Positions 1 through 12,849 of a stretch of 64,000 nt of DNA are shown here, piece by piece. This stretch comes from Trileptium ribeirensis (Eukaryota; Nematoda; Enoplea; Enoplida; Thoracostomopsidae), in assembly GCA_030248225.1 (NCBI GenBank), contig JASANE010012636.1, positions 1 through 64,000 of the forward strand, in the 5' to 3' direction. Under the pieces are notes generated by a model. It made no database searches. It was given only the letters and a program-made list of their open reading frames with translations, and was not told where the DNA came from. A program made the translations under genes and the position numbers. Numbering within the stretch: position 1 is the first letter of the stretch; each line of letters opens with the position of its first letter.

Positions 1-1100
1 GTACACATTTTCTCAATCGTTTAAGGTTGTTATCACACGGAGCGCGTCAGAATCGGTCCTATTTGCTCTCGTTAATTTTCCTCCTAGTTGCTGGGACTAG
101 CTTCAACAAGCGTCCGACGCCCAAGTAACTTTTCTTTGGGCCGAATTCGAATTTCTGAAAATTATTGCAGCATGGGATTTTCGCAAAATTTCCAGATAGC
201 ATCAACAATGTTTGGAATCAACTTAATGAGAAAGCTGCCTAACCAAATGCTCCCCCAGGGCCTCAGGAAGGCACTGAAATATCTCCCGGTCGTCTAAGTT
301 TCGGTAAAACTGTGGAAGCAACTTTTGCATAAAAATTACACGGCGCGATTTTTTTTAAAACTAACCGTATGACGCGACGCAGCACTCACCGGCACGTTCA
401 CACATTGTGTTTAACAAAAAAAAAACTACAATGGCACCAATCGGGGTGAGGAGCCGAGATTAGGCGGAGCACTCATGCTCTGAAAGTGGTACGCAGAAAG
501 CGGAGGGGAGTTCACACGTTCACAAAATGACTACAGTTCTCCGCTGCCGGTTTAAGCTACCAAGGCATACCTGCTCCAACCGTAGGAGACGGGGCCACTA
601 CTTAAAGTGTTGAGTTCGCAACTGACCATAATGACGTCATACTTGGTAGTCACTTCAGAAATGCTCGTAGAAGGCGTTGAACTTTTACGGGCTCCGCTTT
701 CAGCTGGGAGCCTAGAGCCCAAACCAGGGAGGCGTTCCCGCCGGTCTCAACTCAAATTCAACAATGCGTGGACTGAGCCGGGGTCCTAGCGAGCACGAAT
801 TTCAAGTCCTAGCAGTAACCACGAAACCCACACTGTAGAAAGTAACTTTCTTTTCACGTGCTGCTCCCACAAATAGCACAGTTGTACGGTTTGGGAGCAC
901 GATTTGTACCTGTGTAAAGGGAAAGGTTGAGGCTCATAAGGGTATTTTTAAGCCTGCGCTCCAATATGGCGCACGATATCAGGCGTCCCGCCTGCGTGTA
1001 GGGACACGAAATGAACCCTCACATGCGCCCCACATCAAGCAGCGTGTGAACATTCCAGGGAAGGTATATTCATTGTTTCCGCACAAACGAATTTTTGGTT
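1..1100 (-). mobile_element. RTE-like LINE, endonuclease end, minus-strand copy in left arm
   Basis: This is the inverted counterpart of the LINE at 12,850-13,965. The reverse complement of about 960-1,075 encodes a decayed version of the APE-type endonuclease start seen in the right arm. The complement of 1-130 matches the linker that in the right arm reads LLKLVQQAKEIN. No continuous reading frame survives. The reverse transcriptase part would lie outside the window to the left. Confidence 0.65.
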
Positions 1101-3269
1101 TTGATGCAGCTTTTGAACAGTACCGGCGCATTTAAGTGACTGTCAGGGACCCGGCAGCTCCGTCGATGAGAAATTTAAATTCGATTTTCACGGAGCGCTT
1201 GACTACTATGGTCCTGTGAGTTCCACATAGCCATCCATTAGGGAATTAAGACTATGCGTCTACGAAATGCCCAGAGAGACCCAACGGCTCAACCAGGTAC
1301 TAGCAAGTTGCAGATGCCGGGAGTTGATTTGAGAGAATTGAGTTATTAGGACGTTGGCTTGTCACCCCGATATATCAGCCCCTAGGCCTCTAGGCGGCGG
1401 CCTTCGGTCGCCTTTACATAGAAAACCGTCTGACGGAGTTCTACGCAATCACGATGTTATAGAGAAGGAGGCGCAAGGTCATAGACCCAGCTGCACCCTT
1501 GCATCTTGCGCGCTTGCTGGGTCCGGCCGTGATAGGTCATTTGGCCAAAGTCTTCATCGACAGCTAACATTCGTACTGATCGTCGTTGCCCCTGTGGGTG
1601 CGCCTTGTCCTCTACAACTTGGGGCCTCCTCAGTCTACCTTCGGGCTAAACTGATGGCAAATGTATATATATAGAATTCGAAGATAGAGAAGACACATAT
1701 TATACAACAGCATTCCCACGGCCTGTCGGAGGTGAGGTCATCGTCAAACACCTCTAAAACCACTCAAAGCCACATGTTTGAACCAAGCTTTATCCCATAA
1801 TCTCGCCGCTCATTAGATATCAGGAAAGTTTAATCCCACTCTCCCTCCCTGTACCGACCTGTAGGAAGGGGTCTCCCAAACGACAAAACCACAATTTCCA
1901 ATGTCCGGGAACTCCATATTATAGCACACCGTAATATATAACGATCAGCAGCTTATCTATGTAGGCAATTTGAAACTAGTGCGAGCTGTTTTATAATACA
2001 TTAACCATCAATTTATACAAATAAACTGTACAGTGACAACAACGGCTCATTATCGTAAACTTATAATTTTTTTATGATACAATTAAAAGTTCAATTGAAT
2101 ACTTACAAATAAAGAAAAAAAATCAGTATATGGCGATTGGTAAGTTTATATCGCTAATAATCACAGAAAACGGTTGTTTCAAAATATATATATTAGTTCA
2201 ATATCAAATCATAAGTCGATCTTTCTGACATAAAAGACGGCGTAAAAATACTTTTAATGTATTTTCACTGAAAAATTCCAGAACTAAATTGCTGTTGACA
2301 TATAGTTTGCGATGTATATACAGGTTGTGAACATCAAACTGTGTGCTTTACATAATGGAAAATATATGTTTCAATGTAAAAGTAATAAGTAAGTTTTCGC
2401 AATAGAAGTGACAGTATTTGATTTTTCACTATGCAAATAGAGTAAACCAAAAAACGTTTGCAGTCAATATGTACAAAAAATGATAAAACAATGATAATAA
2501 TTTTCTAAAACTTTAAAATATTATTTAAAGCTTCAGATTAGGATCTTGTTGGTGTTCACGGCCAATATATTCCACTGAATACTGTGTATAACGAAAATGA
2601 AAACGATTATTTCTTTAGGCAAATATTTTGTAGTGAAGGAGCCAGAGTGTACAGCTGTTAGTCTGAGAAATAAAATTAAAGTGGTATTTCTTCGATTTTC
2701 ACCACCAGCTTTCGGCGCGATGACTACTAGCCTCCAGCTTTAAAACGCGTTTTGGCTTTTTGATGGCTTCGCACGAGTCCACCGTCTGCCTCCTTAAGTC
2801 ATCACCCCAGCAAGGCTGTCTTTATTGTTAATATTATACAGAAAACACTACTTATGAAAGAATTAATCAAAGCTTATCTATCGTTAAAAATCAAGATAAC
2901 TTATTTATATCAGCTAACACTAACTCCCTACAATTATATACTGAATCGCCTCAAGCGCCTTGAAGAACCCAACTAATTAACCCATATCAGTGGCTATCAT
3001 TCGGTCTGCTTTATACTTCTTCTAGGCAACGAAAATTCCAATGCCATCACATTTACACAGTTACTTAAAACATGTTTGTAAGACAATATGCATTCTTGTA
3101 AATTTCACAAGATACGTAAAGTTTGATAACTTTCATCAAATGAAGCTGTGGTTAGCAAAATAAGCGTAAGAAAAACTAAAGTGTAATGACACTTATAAAC
3201 ACAAATATATATTCCTTAAAAAGACATTCTTCATTTATAAAGAATCCATCACAAAAGCAATAGATATAA

Positions 3270-3560
3270 GGAGTGGGGGGGGCGCTGCCCTTCCATTAGC
3301 CAGAGAAAGAGCTCAGAAGAAAATCAGTCTAGGAGGAAAAACCGCTTTGGGCAGTTGACATTTCTTGGCCCCGAAGTTTTTGGTAGATCGAACCTATCCT
3401 TATTAAATTTTTCGGTGCCTAGGGCTGCGAAGTGTCTAGCATCCAAAGGGGGAGTGCGGATGATCAACCCACTGGGCGCAAGCCTGTCGTTGGAGCCTCA
3501 GTGGGCTGTCCACGCGATAGGTAATTTTTGCTTCCAGGAGTGAAGTGAGTGCCGTACTGA
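3270..3560 (+). repeat. GC-rich interspersed block in left arm
   Basis: A G-run (GAGTGGGGGGGGCGCTGCCC) opens a block much richer in G+C than its AT-rich surroundings. It matches the reverse complement of about 10,550-10,805. Short open frames through it are broken in the paired copy, so I read it as non-coding repeat. Confidence 0.5.
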
Positions 3561-4019
3561 CAGTTCCCCTAATAGCGGCACTGCCGCACTAATTATATTT
3601 ACATCTGGAACTTACATTTATTTTAATACCCGTGTTGGATTCACGCTATGTTAAGTAACAACTATTGCTCTTTTGCTAACTCGTGTGGCTTTTGAGTAAA
3701 CTGAAACACCTGCTGGAAAGCATTATGGCTTCGAATTTTTTAATGCGGGAGACGTAGACTAAATGGAGCCTTCAAGAAAATATCCGGAAGTAAGTTTATA
3801 GGTTATAAAAACCAGTAGCTAGCATTTGCAATTAGCCGTAAACGAGGTGCTTCTCAACTGTACAGCACCTTCCCCGTGGTTTTGTAATAACTTCTGAACG
3901 GTGGCATAATCTGCTTTGCTTATGAATGTTAGTTTTCTTATAAAACTTCAAGGGTTACATAGAGAGATTCGTAGCAAATATACACATCAAACCACCTTTC
4001 GCAACTTCACTGCCGTGAG

Positions 4020-4350
4020 TAACGCGCTCCCATACCCCTCAATGCTTCAGAGGCGTAGCCAGTAGGAACTCAAACCGGGGGGCACCAAGGCTTTCTGGTA
4101 GGGGCACAAAATCCGAAGCTGAGCGGGCACCGAAAAGCTTTTTGAAGACGCACAAGTGAGCCTGCAGATCCCAAGTGGGGGGCACGGCCCTCCGTGGGCC
4201 CAATCTTGGCGACGCCCCCTGCCTGTTGGGTGGCCTCAGCGATCATGGCTTGCGCTTAACGCATTTCGCTGCATTTTAGATAAATCTATAAAAAAAGTAT
4301 TGCATTTGAAATTCCAGCTGCTGGACGCGAAGCCGATATTCCAGTAACCC
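4020..4350 (+). repeat. GC-rich interspersed repeat (left-arm copy)
   Basis: The block contains repeated GGGGGGCACC / GGGGCAC words and AAGCTTTTTGAAG, and pairs with the complement of 9,838-10,085. It resembles a short non-autonomous repeat. No coding capacity or terminal structure is evident. Confidence 0.45.
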
Positions 4351-4439
4351 CGGCTGGAACTCCGTTTTATCCTCACTCTCCAAGTCCCATAAGGTGCTTT
4401 TGCAGATTGCGCACCCTTCCCAGAATGGGGCTATATTCT

Positions 4440-4720
4440 TAGTTTACACCAAGATATGTTTTATCTTAGTTTCTGCTTTAGATTTAATAGTCGGGCTCTG
4501 GGCGGCTGCGTCTGGGGTGAAGGCTGGGACATCTCGGAAAACGGGTCGCTTAGCGAGCTGATGGGGTCGCTCCCAGTCCTCAGTGAGCGCCTCTGGGTGG
4601 TGAGATGTAGCGGCTCGGGGGTCCCTCCACCTGCGAAATTCATCCGCCACCTGAACACGGGACCAGCACATGGCACAATTCTCTGGGTTGAACGGCAAGG
4701 CCATGGGTAATTATTTTACA
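4440..4720 (+). repeat. Second GC-rich block of the left arm
   Basis: This segment around GGGACATCTCGGAAAACGGG pairs with the complement of 9,465-9,720. The two copies differ by indels that break every open frame, so I treat it as repeat rather than gene. Confidence 0.4.
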
Positions 4721-6529
4721 CTGCTTTTGTATATCAATTTTAAGAAACGTTTATCGCTCTCAATTAACAGGGGTCGAAGAGCTACGTCAAAAGCAGACGT
4801 GGAGAAATACAACTTGGAGGGCTTAGTTACTGTGAATTCTGATCTCAATTTGACTAGAAGAATTCCCCCATAAGCCGGTAGGCGAGCTCGTGGTGTCTAA
4901 AACATGGGTTTGTAGACTAGACCACCACTAATCCCCTAAACTGCGTCCATGCTCGATTTCATGCTGTGTGATCCTTCTCGTCAAGCTTATAATTTTCAAA
5001 CTGAAAAGTCGATAATTACCACTAAAGTTTTATAGGAAACTTATTTAGAAATTGAATTTTATCTAAACTATATAATCTTAAGAATATTTACTCAAAAAGC
5101 AGAATAATGAGTTTCGTCTTAGGTGATAAACGTACATAGAGCCTCAATAGTGATAATGTACAACATTTCATTCCACTGCTGTCTCAAAGGTAGGTCAAAA
5201 TACCTACTAGACATTGTTTATTTCTCTAACAATATGTTTCTCAATAATACGTCTAAATTTAAAATATAGTACTGCATATTAATAGTCAATTCGAATTTTT
5301 TTTATTTATTCTTTCAGAAAATATTTTATGCGTCTGAAATTCTATTTTTTATATATTCAATACATGCATCGTAAGTGTCCATGGGAGCACAGCCGGAGTC
5401 ACCTTTTTCTATTGGTGTATCCTCTAATCTACGATGATCCATCAATTAGGCTAAATCACCTGGACGTCCTGCACCCATACCTTCCCCCACAGATGACGCA
5501 GGATAAGTTTAGCAATCCCTTTGTGAGGGAAAATTAGATAATCTGAAGGGCAAATTGAGAAAAAATTGATGAATAAAAAATTGTGGTGGATCGGACTGAA
5601 GGAGCACCCCGGCCCCACCCCTCGCACCCCGCCGCCCTGCCCCGAGTACAGAGGTGCAACAGGGACGGCGTTTGGCAGAGAGGCCTGGGTAGCTACAGTA
5701 GATGCTTGAGAGGTGGGGGCCTTGTAGTTATATTGGTCGGTCGGTGCAGTACATATTTGAGCCAAACGACCACGCCCGGAGCCATGGCATTGTAGAGGCC
5801 TAGGCCCCACTAGAGCCTCCTTTGTCTCATGCACTTGAGAAGCGAAAACTCATGCTTCCGTTAGGCCGGGCGGACGCCTCTGCATACAGACTGCACCAGC
5901 ACAAGATGATAAGTTTGTATATCACATAGGGAGCCAAATATTCATCATCTACTCGTTCTAATCGAAATAACATCTCCCCCCGCAGACCTAATGCTCATGG
6001 ACAAATGAAGGTGTGGAGAGAGGAACTTTTCCGTTTTTTAAAACAGTAAATCCTATTACGAATAGACAGTATATAATGTTGAAAACTTATTTTAAAGAGT
6101 CGAAAATATATAACAATAATAAACAACAATGAAATAATTTGGGTACTGTATGAAATTGAGCCAAATGCATAATTTTTGACGGGGTATTCTAAAATTTGAC
6201 GCCACGTGATTTATTGTGACTAAAAGAGATTAAGTCTTTTTTGCACAAAACTTTAACACAAAAAATAACCCCTGCTCAACTTTTTATGAAAAAGTTAACA
6301 GGCAACGTTTTTTTTCTATTATATTTTTAATTATAATTTGCTGAGCATTTTTAATATAATTTCGTAATACAAATATGAGAGAGTCTTGGAAGGTTTACAG
6401 TGATAAAACATTTGACAAAGGTAAAAATGTGACTAGTTCCAATTGGTTAGTTTTCCTTCTTAAAAACCAAAACGAGCACTTTATACAATCTCGAATAAAC
6501 TTTTTCTTCGATTCAAAATATTCAACCAA

Positions 6530-6725
6530 GATCGCTCGGGTGCAAATTCGCGCGTACACTATACACTACGCCATCTGAAGGAGCGGTGTTATTTCGGTTG
6601 CTTAGGAACCTCGCAAGGCGAACGAATAACAATGCATGTCGTACAAGCGCTCGCAGAACGACAAACTTGACAATCAACTAACCATGCAATGTACGTTCCG
6701 ATAAACGCGTCGTCAGTTTTAGAAA
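6530..6725 (-). mobile_element. tRNA-related SINE relic, inner end of left arm
   Basis: The reverse complement holds the family body GAGGTTCC/GGAACC around GCGTTGTTATTCG, followed by a decayed tRNA-like head. The same body occurs at 7,600-7,800, 16,930-17,065 and 20,160-20,415. Its mirrored partner in the right arm differs mainly by transitions, many at CpG. Confidence 0.5.
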
Positions 6726-6883
6726 CGTAATTGTTAAAAAATTTTCTCAGTTTGAGAAGCTTTATTCAATGAGGTTCGCTCATGTCTGAAATTTCATGGC
6801 GTAGCGTTTACTTTTAAAATGAGACAACTTGTATATAATTTATAAGTATCAATTTGTACCAAAATTTCTTATGTTTTTTACAA

Positions 6884-7426
6884 GGTGAACGAATCGAACA
6901 GTATAAGTCATCGAATGTTACTTAAAAAAGCTTTAAATCACTTTAAAGCTGATGTGTCTAACATATATGTTTAAATTAGAAGTGTAAAACTTGCCACATT
7001 ATCATATATTGGCATTTTTAGTGTCTTGTAACACTTTGCTTTGTTTGAGGTTGAAAAAAATTAAACATAAATATAATCTTTTCTTTTTCTGAACCGCCCC
7101 GTCGATAAAGAGCCGAATGATACCTAATTTTTATGTCGGTTACTTCTAAATTGATGAATTTCAAGCTAGAAGACGGTAGGGGTGGTGGGTTTGGACTAAA
7201 GAAAAACAACTGTGATTTCTTCTACAGAGTAAATTGTGTAGAACAATACTCATACAGCGTACGTATTTTGTAAATGTTTTATTACAGGTAGAGAAATCAT
7301 TAAGAAAGTTGTACGAAAAAATAAATTTACACTTTTGCAAACAATCCCGAGGCAACTTTTCATTAAATTCACAGAGGAACCGTGTTTAGTTTAAATTTAG
7401 GATATTTCAAAGGATATTTTGTGAGG
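6884..7426. other. Unique spacer at the centre of the inverted repeat
   Basis: These 543 AT-rich bases separate the two arms and have no counterpart elsewhere in the window. Homology begins abruptly at AAAACATAAG (right) and its complement (left). Short open frames exist but none looks like a protein. A unique spacer of this size argues against a simple fold-back read artefact, which normally has little or none. Confidence 0.7.
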
Positions 7427-7599
7427 TTGTAAAAAACATAAGAAATTTTGGTACAAATTGATACTTATAAATTATATACAAGTTGTCTCATTTTAAAAGT
7501 AAACGCTACGCCATGAAATTTCAGACATGAGCGAACCTCATTGAATAAAGCTTCTCAAACTGAGAAAATTTTTTAACAATTACGTTTCTAAAACTGACG

Positions 7600-7800
7600 A
7601 CGCGTTTATCAGAACGTACATTGCGTGGCTAGTTGATTGCCGAGTTTGTCGTTCTGCGAGCGCTTGTACGACGTGCGTTGTTATTCGTTCGCCTTGCGAG
7701 GTTCCTTAAGGAACCGAATGACAGCTCCTAGATAGCGTAGTGTATAGTGTACGCGACTTGCACCCGAGCGATCTTGGTTCAATCTTCGGTCGGAGAAAAA
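7600..7800 (+). mobile_element. tRNA-related SINE relic, inner end of right arm
   Basis: The body GTGCGTTGTTATTCGTTCGC is followed by GAGGTTCCTTAAGGAACC and a tRNA-like head (CAGCTCCTAGATAGCGTAGTG). A degenerate B box lies near GATCTTGGTTCAATC. The A-box match TAGCTCAGTGG of the better copy at 20,160-20,415 has become TAGCGTAGTG here. Confidence 0.55.
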
Positions 7801-9464
7801 GTTTATTCAAGATTGTATAAAGTGCTCATTTCGTTTAAGAAGGAACTAACCAATTGAACTAGTCACATTTTTACTTGTCAATGTATCACTGTAACCTTCC
7901 AGACTCTCTCGTATTTGTATTACGAAATTATATTAAAAATGCTCAGCAAATTATAATTAAAAATATAATAGAAAAAACGTTCCCTGTTAACTTTTTAGTA
8001 AAAAGTGTTGACAGTATTTTGTGTTAAAGTTTTGTAAAAAAGACTTGATCTCTTAGTCACAATAAATCACGTCCAAATTTAGATACCCATCAAAATGTTT
8101 GATCATCATACAGTACCGAATTCCTTCATTATTATTATTATTGTTATATATTTCGACTCTTTAATAAGTTTTCAACATTATATACTGTCTATTCGTAATA
8201 GGATTTACTGTTTTAAAACAAAAACATATTCTCACACCTCCGTTGTCATGAGCATTTAGGTCTGGGGGAAGAAATGTTATTCGATTAAAACAGTGAGATA
8301 CAAATATCTCGCTACATATATATATACAGACATCGTTATAGTATAGGTGGTATCCAAGGTCCGCCAGGCCTAACGGAAGCATGGTTTCCGCTTCTCCGAG
8401 TGCATAGACAAAGGGGCTCTATGGGGCCTAGGCCTCTCCAATCCATGGCTCCGGGTAGTGGTAACTCAAATTATACTACAGGCAACGACCGATATAATTA
8501 CAAGGCCCCTCTCAAGCGTTGTCTATAGCTACCAGGCCTCTCCCAAACGCCGTCCCTGTCTACACCTATGTCTCGGGGCAAAGAGCGGGGTGCGAGAGAT
8601 AGGCCAGGGTGTACCCATAGTCCACCCAATTTTTTCCTCGTGATTTTTCTCAATTTGCCCTTCAAATTTATTTAATTTCCTCACAAAGGATTGCTAAAAT
8701 TATCCCTGCGTCGTCTGTGGGGGAAGGTATGGGTGCAGGACGTCAGGGTGGGGTTGCTTAAACGATAAACATGAGTTAAGGGGGTCAACCAATCGAAAAG
8801 GTAACTCCACTGTCTCCCATGGACACTTACGATGCATGTATTAAATATATGGAATAAATTTAGACATAAAATATTTTCTGAAGAATAAATAAAAAAAATT
8901 CGAATTAACTATTAATATAGTATATATTTAAATTTAAACATATCATTCAAAAACATATAAAATAAACAATGTCTAAGATGGTATTTGACCTACATTTGAC
9001 AGCCGTGGAATGAAAATTGTACATTATCACTATTGAGCTATGCGTATGTACGCTATATAAGCCGAAACTCATTATTCTGCTTTTTAAGATGAATTTTAAA
9101 TTATATAGTTTAAAAAAATTAAATTCTAAATAATTTCCTATAAAACTTTAGTGGTAATTATCGACTTTTCATTTGGAAAGTATAATTAACGAGAAAGGAT
9201 CACACAGCATGAAATCAAGCATGGACGCAGTTGAGGGGTCATGGGGGGTCTATACAAACCCATATTTTTAGACACCACGACTCACCTCCCCCGCTTTCTG
9301 GGATTTTCTAGTCAATGAGATAGAATACATAACTAAGCCCTAGGTTGTACTGTCTCCCACACCCTGCTTTTTGACGTAGCTCTTCGACCCTGTAATCGAG
9401 CAATAAACGTTTCTTAAAATTGATATACAAAGCATGTAAAAAAATTACCCATGGCCTTGCCATA

Positions 9465-10085
9465 AAACGACCCAAAGTATTGTGCCATGTGCTAGGTCCC
9501 ATATAGTGGCGGATGAATTTCGCAGTGGAGGAACCCGAGGCGCTACATCTCACCACCCGAGGCGCCACTCGAGGACTCGACAACCCCAGGCGCTGCACTC
9601 CCCCGTTTTCCGAGATGTCCCACCTCTCACCCGAGACGCCGCACCCCAAGCCCGATCTTGAATCTGGAGCGGAAACTAAGATAAAACATATCTTGGGTGC
9701 AAACTAAGATATAGCCCATCTGGGAAGGGTGCGCAATCTGCAAAAGCACATCTGGGGTTGGAGAGTGAGGATAAAACAAGTTCCACCGGTTAGTGAATCA
9801 GCTCGTCGCGGCAGCTAAAATTTTAAATGCAATACTTTTTTATCAATTTATCTAAAATGCACGAATAGTTCAGTCACGAGGCCCCATAATACCTGAGGCC
9901 ACCCCAACAGGCAGGGGCGTCGCCAAGTTGGGCCCACGGAGGGCCGTGCCCCCCAGTTCGAATTTACAGCTAACTTGTGCGCCTTCAAAAAGCTTTGGTG
10001 CCCGCTCAGTTCGGATTTTGTGCCCCTCCAGAAAGCCTTGGTGCCCCCCAGTTTGAATTTCTGGCTACGCCTCTGAACATAAGGG
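9465..10085 (-). repeat. GC-rich repeat blocks of the right arm
   Basis: Two blocks, 9,465-9,720 and 9,838-10,085, are the mirror partners of 4,440-4,720 and 4,020-4,350. They carry the same GGGGCACC-type words in complement (GTGCCCCCCAG). No protein-coding signal survives comparison of the two copies. Confidence 0.5.
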
Positions 10086-10549
10086 GTATGGGAGCGTTCT
10101 CCACGGCTGTGAAGTTGCGAATAGATCGTTGGCTGTATATATTTACTACAAATCTCTATATTAACCCTTGAAGTTTTATAAAAAAAACTAAATTCCATAA
10201 GCAAACAATTATGCCCCGTTCAAAGTTATTACAAAACCACGGGGGAAGTGTCTACAGTTGAGAAGCACCTCGTTACGGGGTAATTAAAGTGTAGCTGTGG
10301 TTTTTTACCTATAAACTTACTTACTCAATATTTCTGAAGGCTCATTTAGTCTTGCGTCTGCGCATAAAAAATTCAAAGCCATAATGCTTTAGCAGGTGTT
10401 TAGTTTACTCAAAAGCCACACAGTAGCAAAAGAGCAATAGTTGTTACTTAACATAGCGTGAATCCAACGGGTATTAAAATAAATGTAAGTTCAGATGTAA
10501 ATATCATAATGCAGCAGTGCCGCTATAAGGGGGACTGTCAGTAGGCACT

Positions 10550-10805
10550 CACTCACTCCCTGGAAGCAAAAATTACCTATCGCGTGGACGGCCCACTAAG
10601 GCTCCAACAAAGGCTTCGCCCCATGGGGTAGAATCCGCACTCCCTTTGGATGTGACACTTCCGCACCCTCACCGAAAAATTTAATAAGGATAGGTTGGAC
10701 TACCAAAACTTTGGGGCAAATTTAGGCTGCCGAAGCGGTTTTTCCTCCTAAACTGATTTTCTTCTCGACTCTTTTCTTGGCTAATGGAAGGGCAGCGCCC
10801 CCCCC
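10550..10805 (-). repeat. GC-rich block ending in a C-run, right arm
   Basis: Mirror partner of 3,270-3,560, closing with a run of C at about 10,798-10,810. The left copy carries extra bases in several short homopolymer and dinucleotide positions compared with this copy. That pattern could be decay or could be sequencing error. Confidence 0.5.
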
Positions 10806-12849
10806 CCCCACTCCTCTGTATCTGCTCCTGTGATGGATTCTTTATAAATGAAAAATGTTTAAGGAATATATATTTGTGTTTATAATATCATTACACTTTA
10901 GTTTTTTTACGCTTATTTTTCTAACAGCAGCTTCATTTGATGAAAGTTTATAGAATTTTCATCCTGTTGAAATTACAATCATATTGTACAAACATGTAGG
11001 TAACTGTGTAAATGTGATCACATTGGAATTTCGTTGTAGAAAAAGTATAAAGCAACCGAATGATAGCCACTGATATGGGTTGAGTAGTTGGGTTCTCGAC
11101 ACTTGAGGCGATTAGTATATAATTGTAGGAGGGAGTTATGTCCACTGATATAAATAAACTATCTTAATTTTTGCGATAAAATAAGCTTTGATTAATTCTT
11201 TCATAGTCGTGTTTTCTGTAATATTAACAATAAAACAGCCTTATGAGTATTGACTTAGAGCCAGACGGTGGACTCGTGAAACCATCAAAAGCCAAAAGCG
11301 TTTTAAAGCTGGAACTAGTAGTCATCGCGAAGCTAGTGGTGAAAATCGAAGAAATACCGCTTTAATTTTATTCTCAAGCTCACAGCTGTACAGTCTGGCT
11401 CCTTCACTACAAAATATTTGCCTAAAGAAATAATCGTTTTAACCGTATTACACCGTATTCAGTGAATATGCTAGCCGTGAACGCCAACCAGATCCTAATC
11501 TGAAGCTTTAAATAATAAAGTTTTCAAAATTATATCATTGTTTTATAATTTTTGTACGTATTAACTGCAACGTTTTTGGTTTACTCTATTTGCATAGTGA
11601 AAAATAGAAAATTCCGCTTATCTCCGAAAATACTCATACATTTTACATTGAAACATATATTTTCCATTATGTAAAAAGCGCGTTAGTACACAACCTATAT
11701 ACATCGCAAACTATATGTCAACAGCATTTAGTTCTGGAATTTATCAGTGAAAATACGTAAAAGTATTTTTACGCCGTCTTTTATGTCCAAAAGATCGACT
11801 TATGATTTGATATTGAACTAATATATATATTTTGAAACAACGATTTCTGTGATTATTAGCGATATAGGACCAATCACAATACTGATTTTTCTTTATTTGT
11901 AAGTATTCAATTGAAATTTTAACTATATAATAAAAAATTATCAGTTTACGATAATAACCATTGTTGTCACGGTCAGTTTATTGTATAAATTGATGGTTAA
12001 TCTGTATAAAACAGCCGCTCAAGTTTCAAATTACCTACATAGATAAGCTGCTAAACATATATATTACGGTGTCGTGATATGGAGTCCCAAACGTGGAAAT
12101 TCTGGGTTTGTCGTTCGAAAAACCTCCTACAGGGTGGGTACGGGAGGGAGAAAATGAATTAAACTTGCCTCAATCTGAATGACAAGATTATGGGATAAAG
12201 CTTGGTTCAAACATGTGACTTCATGGTTTTGAGGCGTTTGACAATAACCTCACCTCCAACAGGCCATAAAGATATATTTCTATGATATATTATTCTATTA
12301 TATTCAATTCTATATATACGTTTGCAATCATTAGCCCGAAGGTGACTGAGGCCCGAGTTGTAAGAAGACAAGGCGCGCCCACAGGGGGCAACGACGATCA
12401 GTACGAATGTTAGCTGTGAATAAGGACTTTGGCCAAATAACCTATCGCGGACCCAGCAACGGCAGATCCTGAGGGTGCAGCTGGGTTGTAGACTTGCGCC
12501 TACTTCTCTATGACATGATTGCATAAACTCATCGACGGTTCTGTGTCAAGGCGAGCAAAGGCCGCCTAAAGCCTGGGCTAATATATGGGTGACAAGCCAA
12601 CATTAATAACTCAATTCTCTCAAATCAACTCCAGCTCTGCAACTGCTAGTACCTGGTTGAGCCATTGGGTCTGCTGACATCTAACGCATACTAATTCCCT
12701 AATGGATGGCTATTGGAACTCACGGACCAAGTAGTAGTCGAGCACTCCATGAAATCAAATTTAAATTTCTCATCAAACAGAGCTGCCGGGTCCTGGGCAG
12801 TCACTTAAATGCGCCGGTACTGTTAAAAGCTGCATCAAACCAAAAATCA

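Larger units (their letters stand above)
1..6883. repeat. Left arm of a giant imperfect inverted repeat
   Basis: Read as reverse complement, this segment aligns along its whole length with 7,427-13,965. Landmarks: 105-140 pairs with about 13,835-13,870, 1,354-1,674 with about 12,310-12,600, 3,355-3,540 with 10,555-10,745, 4,020-4,340 with 9,840-10,085, and 6,730-6,883 with 7,427-7,580. The innermost 150 or so bases look identical; outer parts carry many substitutions and 1-3 base indels. The arm still pairs at base 1, so it runs past the window edge. It holds a minus-strand LINE fragment, GC-rich interspersed blocks and a SINE relic. I see no host gene in it. Confidence 0.9.

Noticed and set aside
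1354..1674. 106-codon plus-strand frame
   Set aside because: The mirrored copy at about 12,310-12,600 has indels that destroy it; it is part of the repeat arm.
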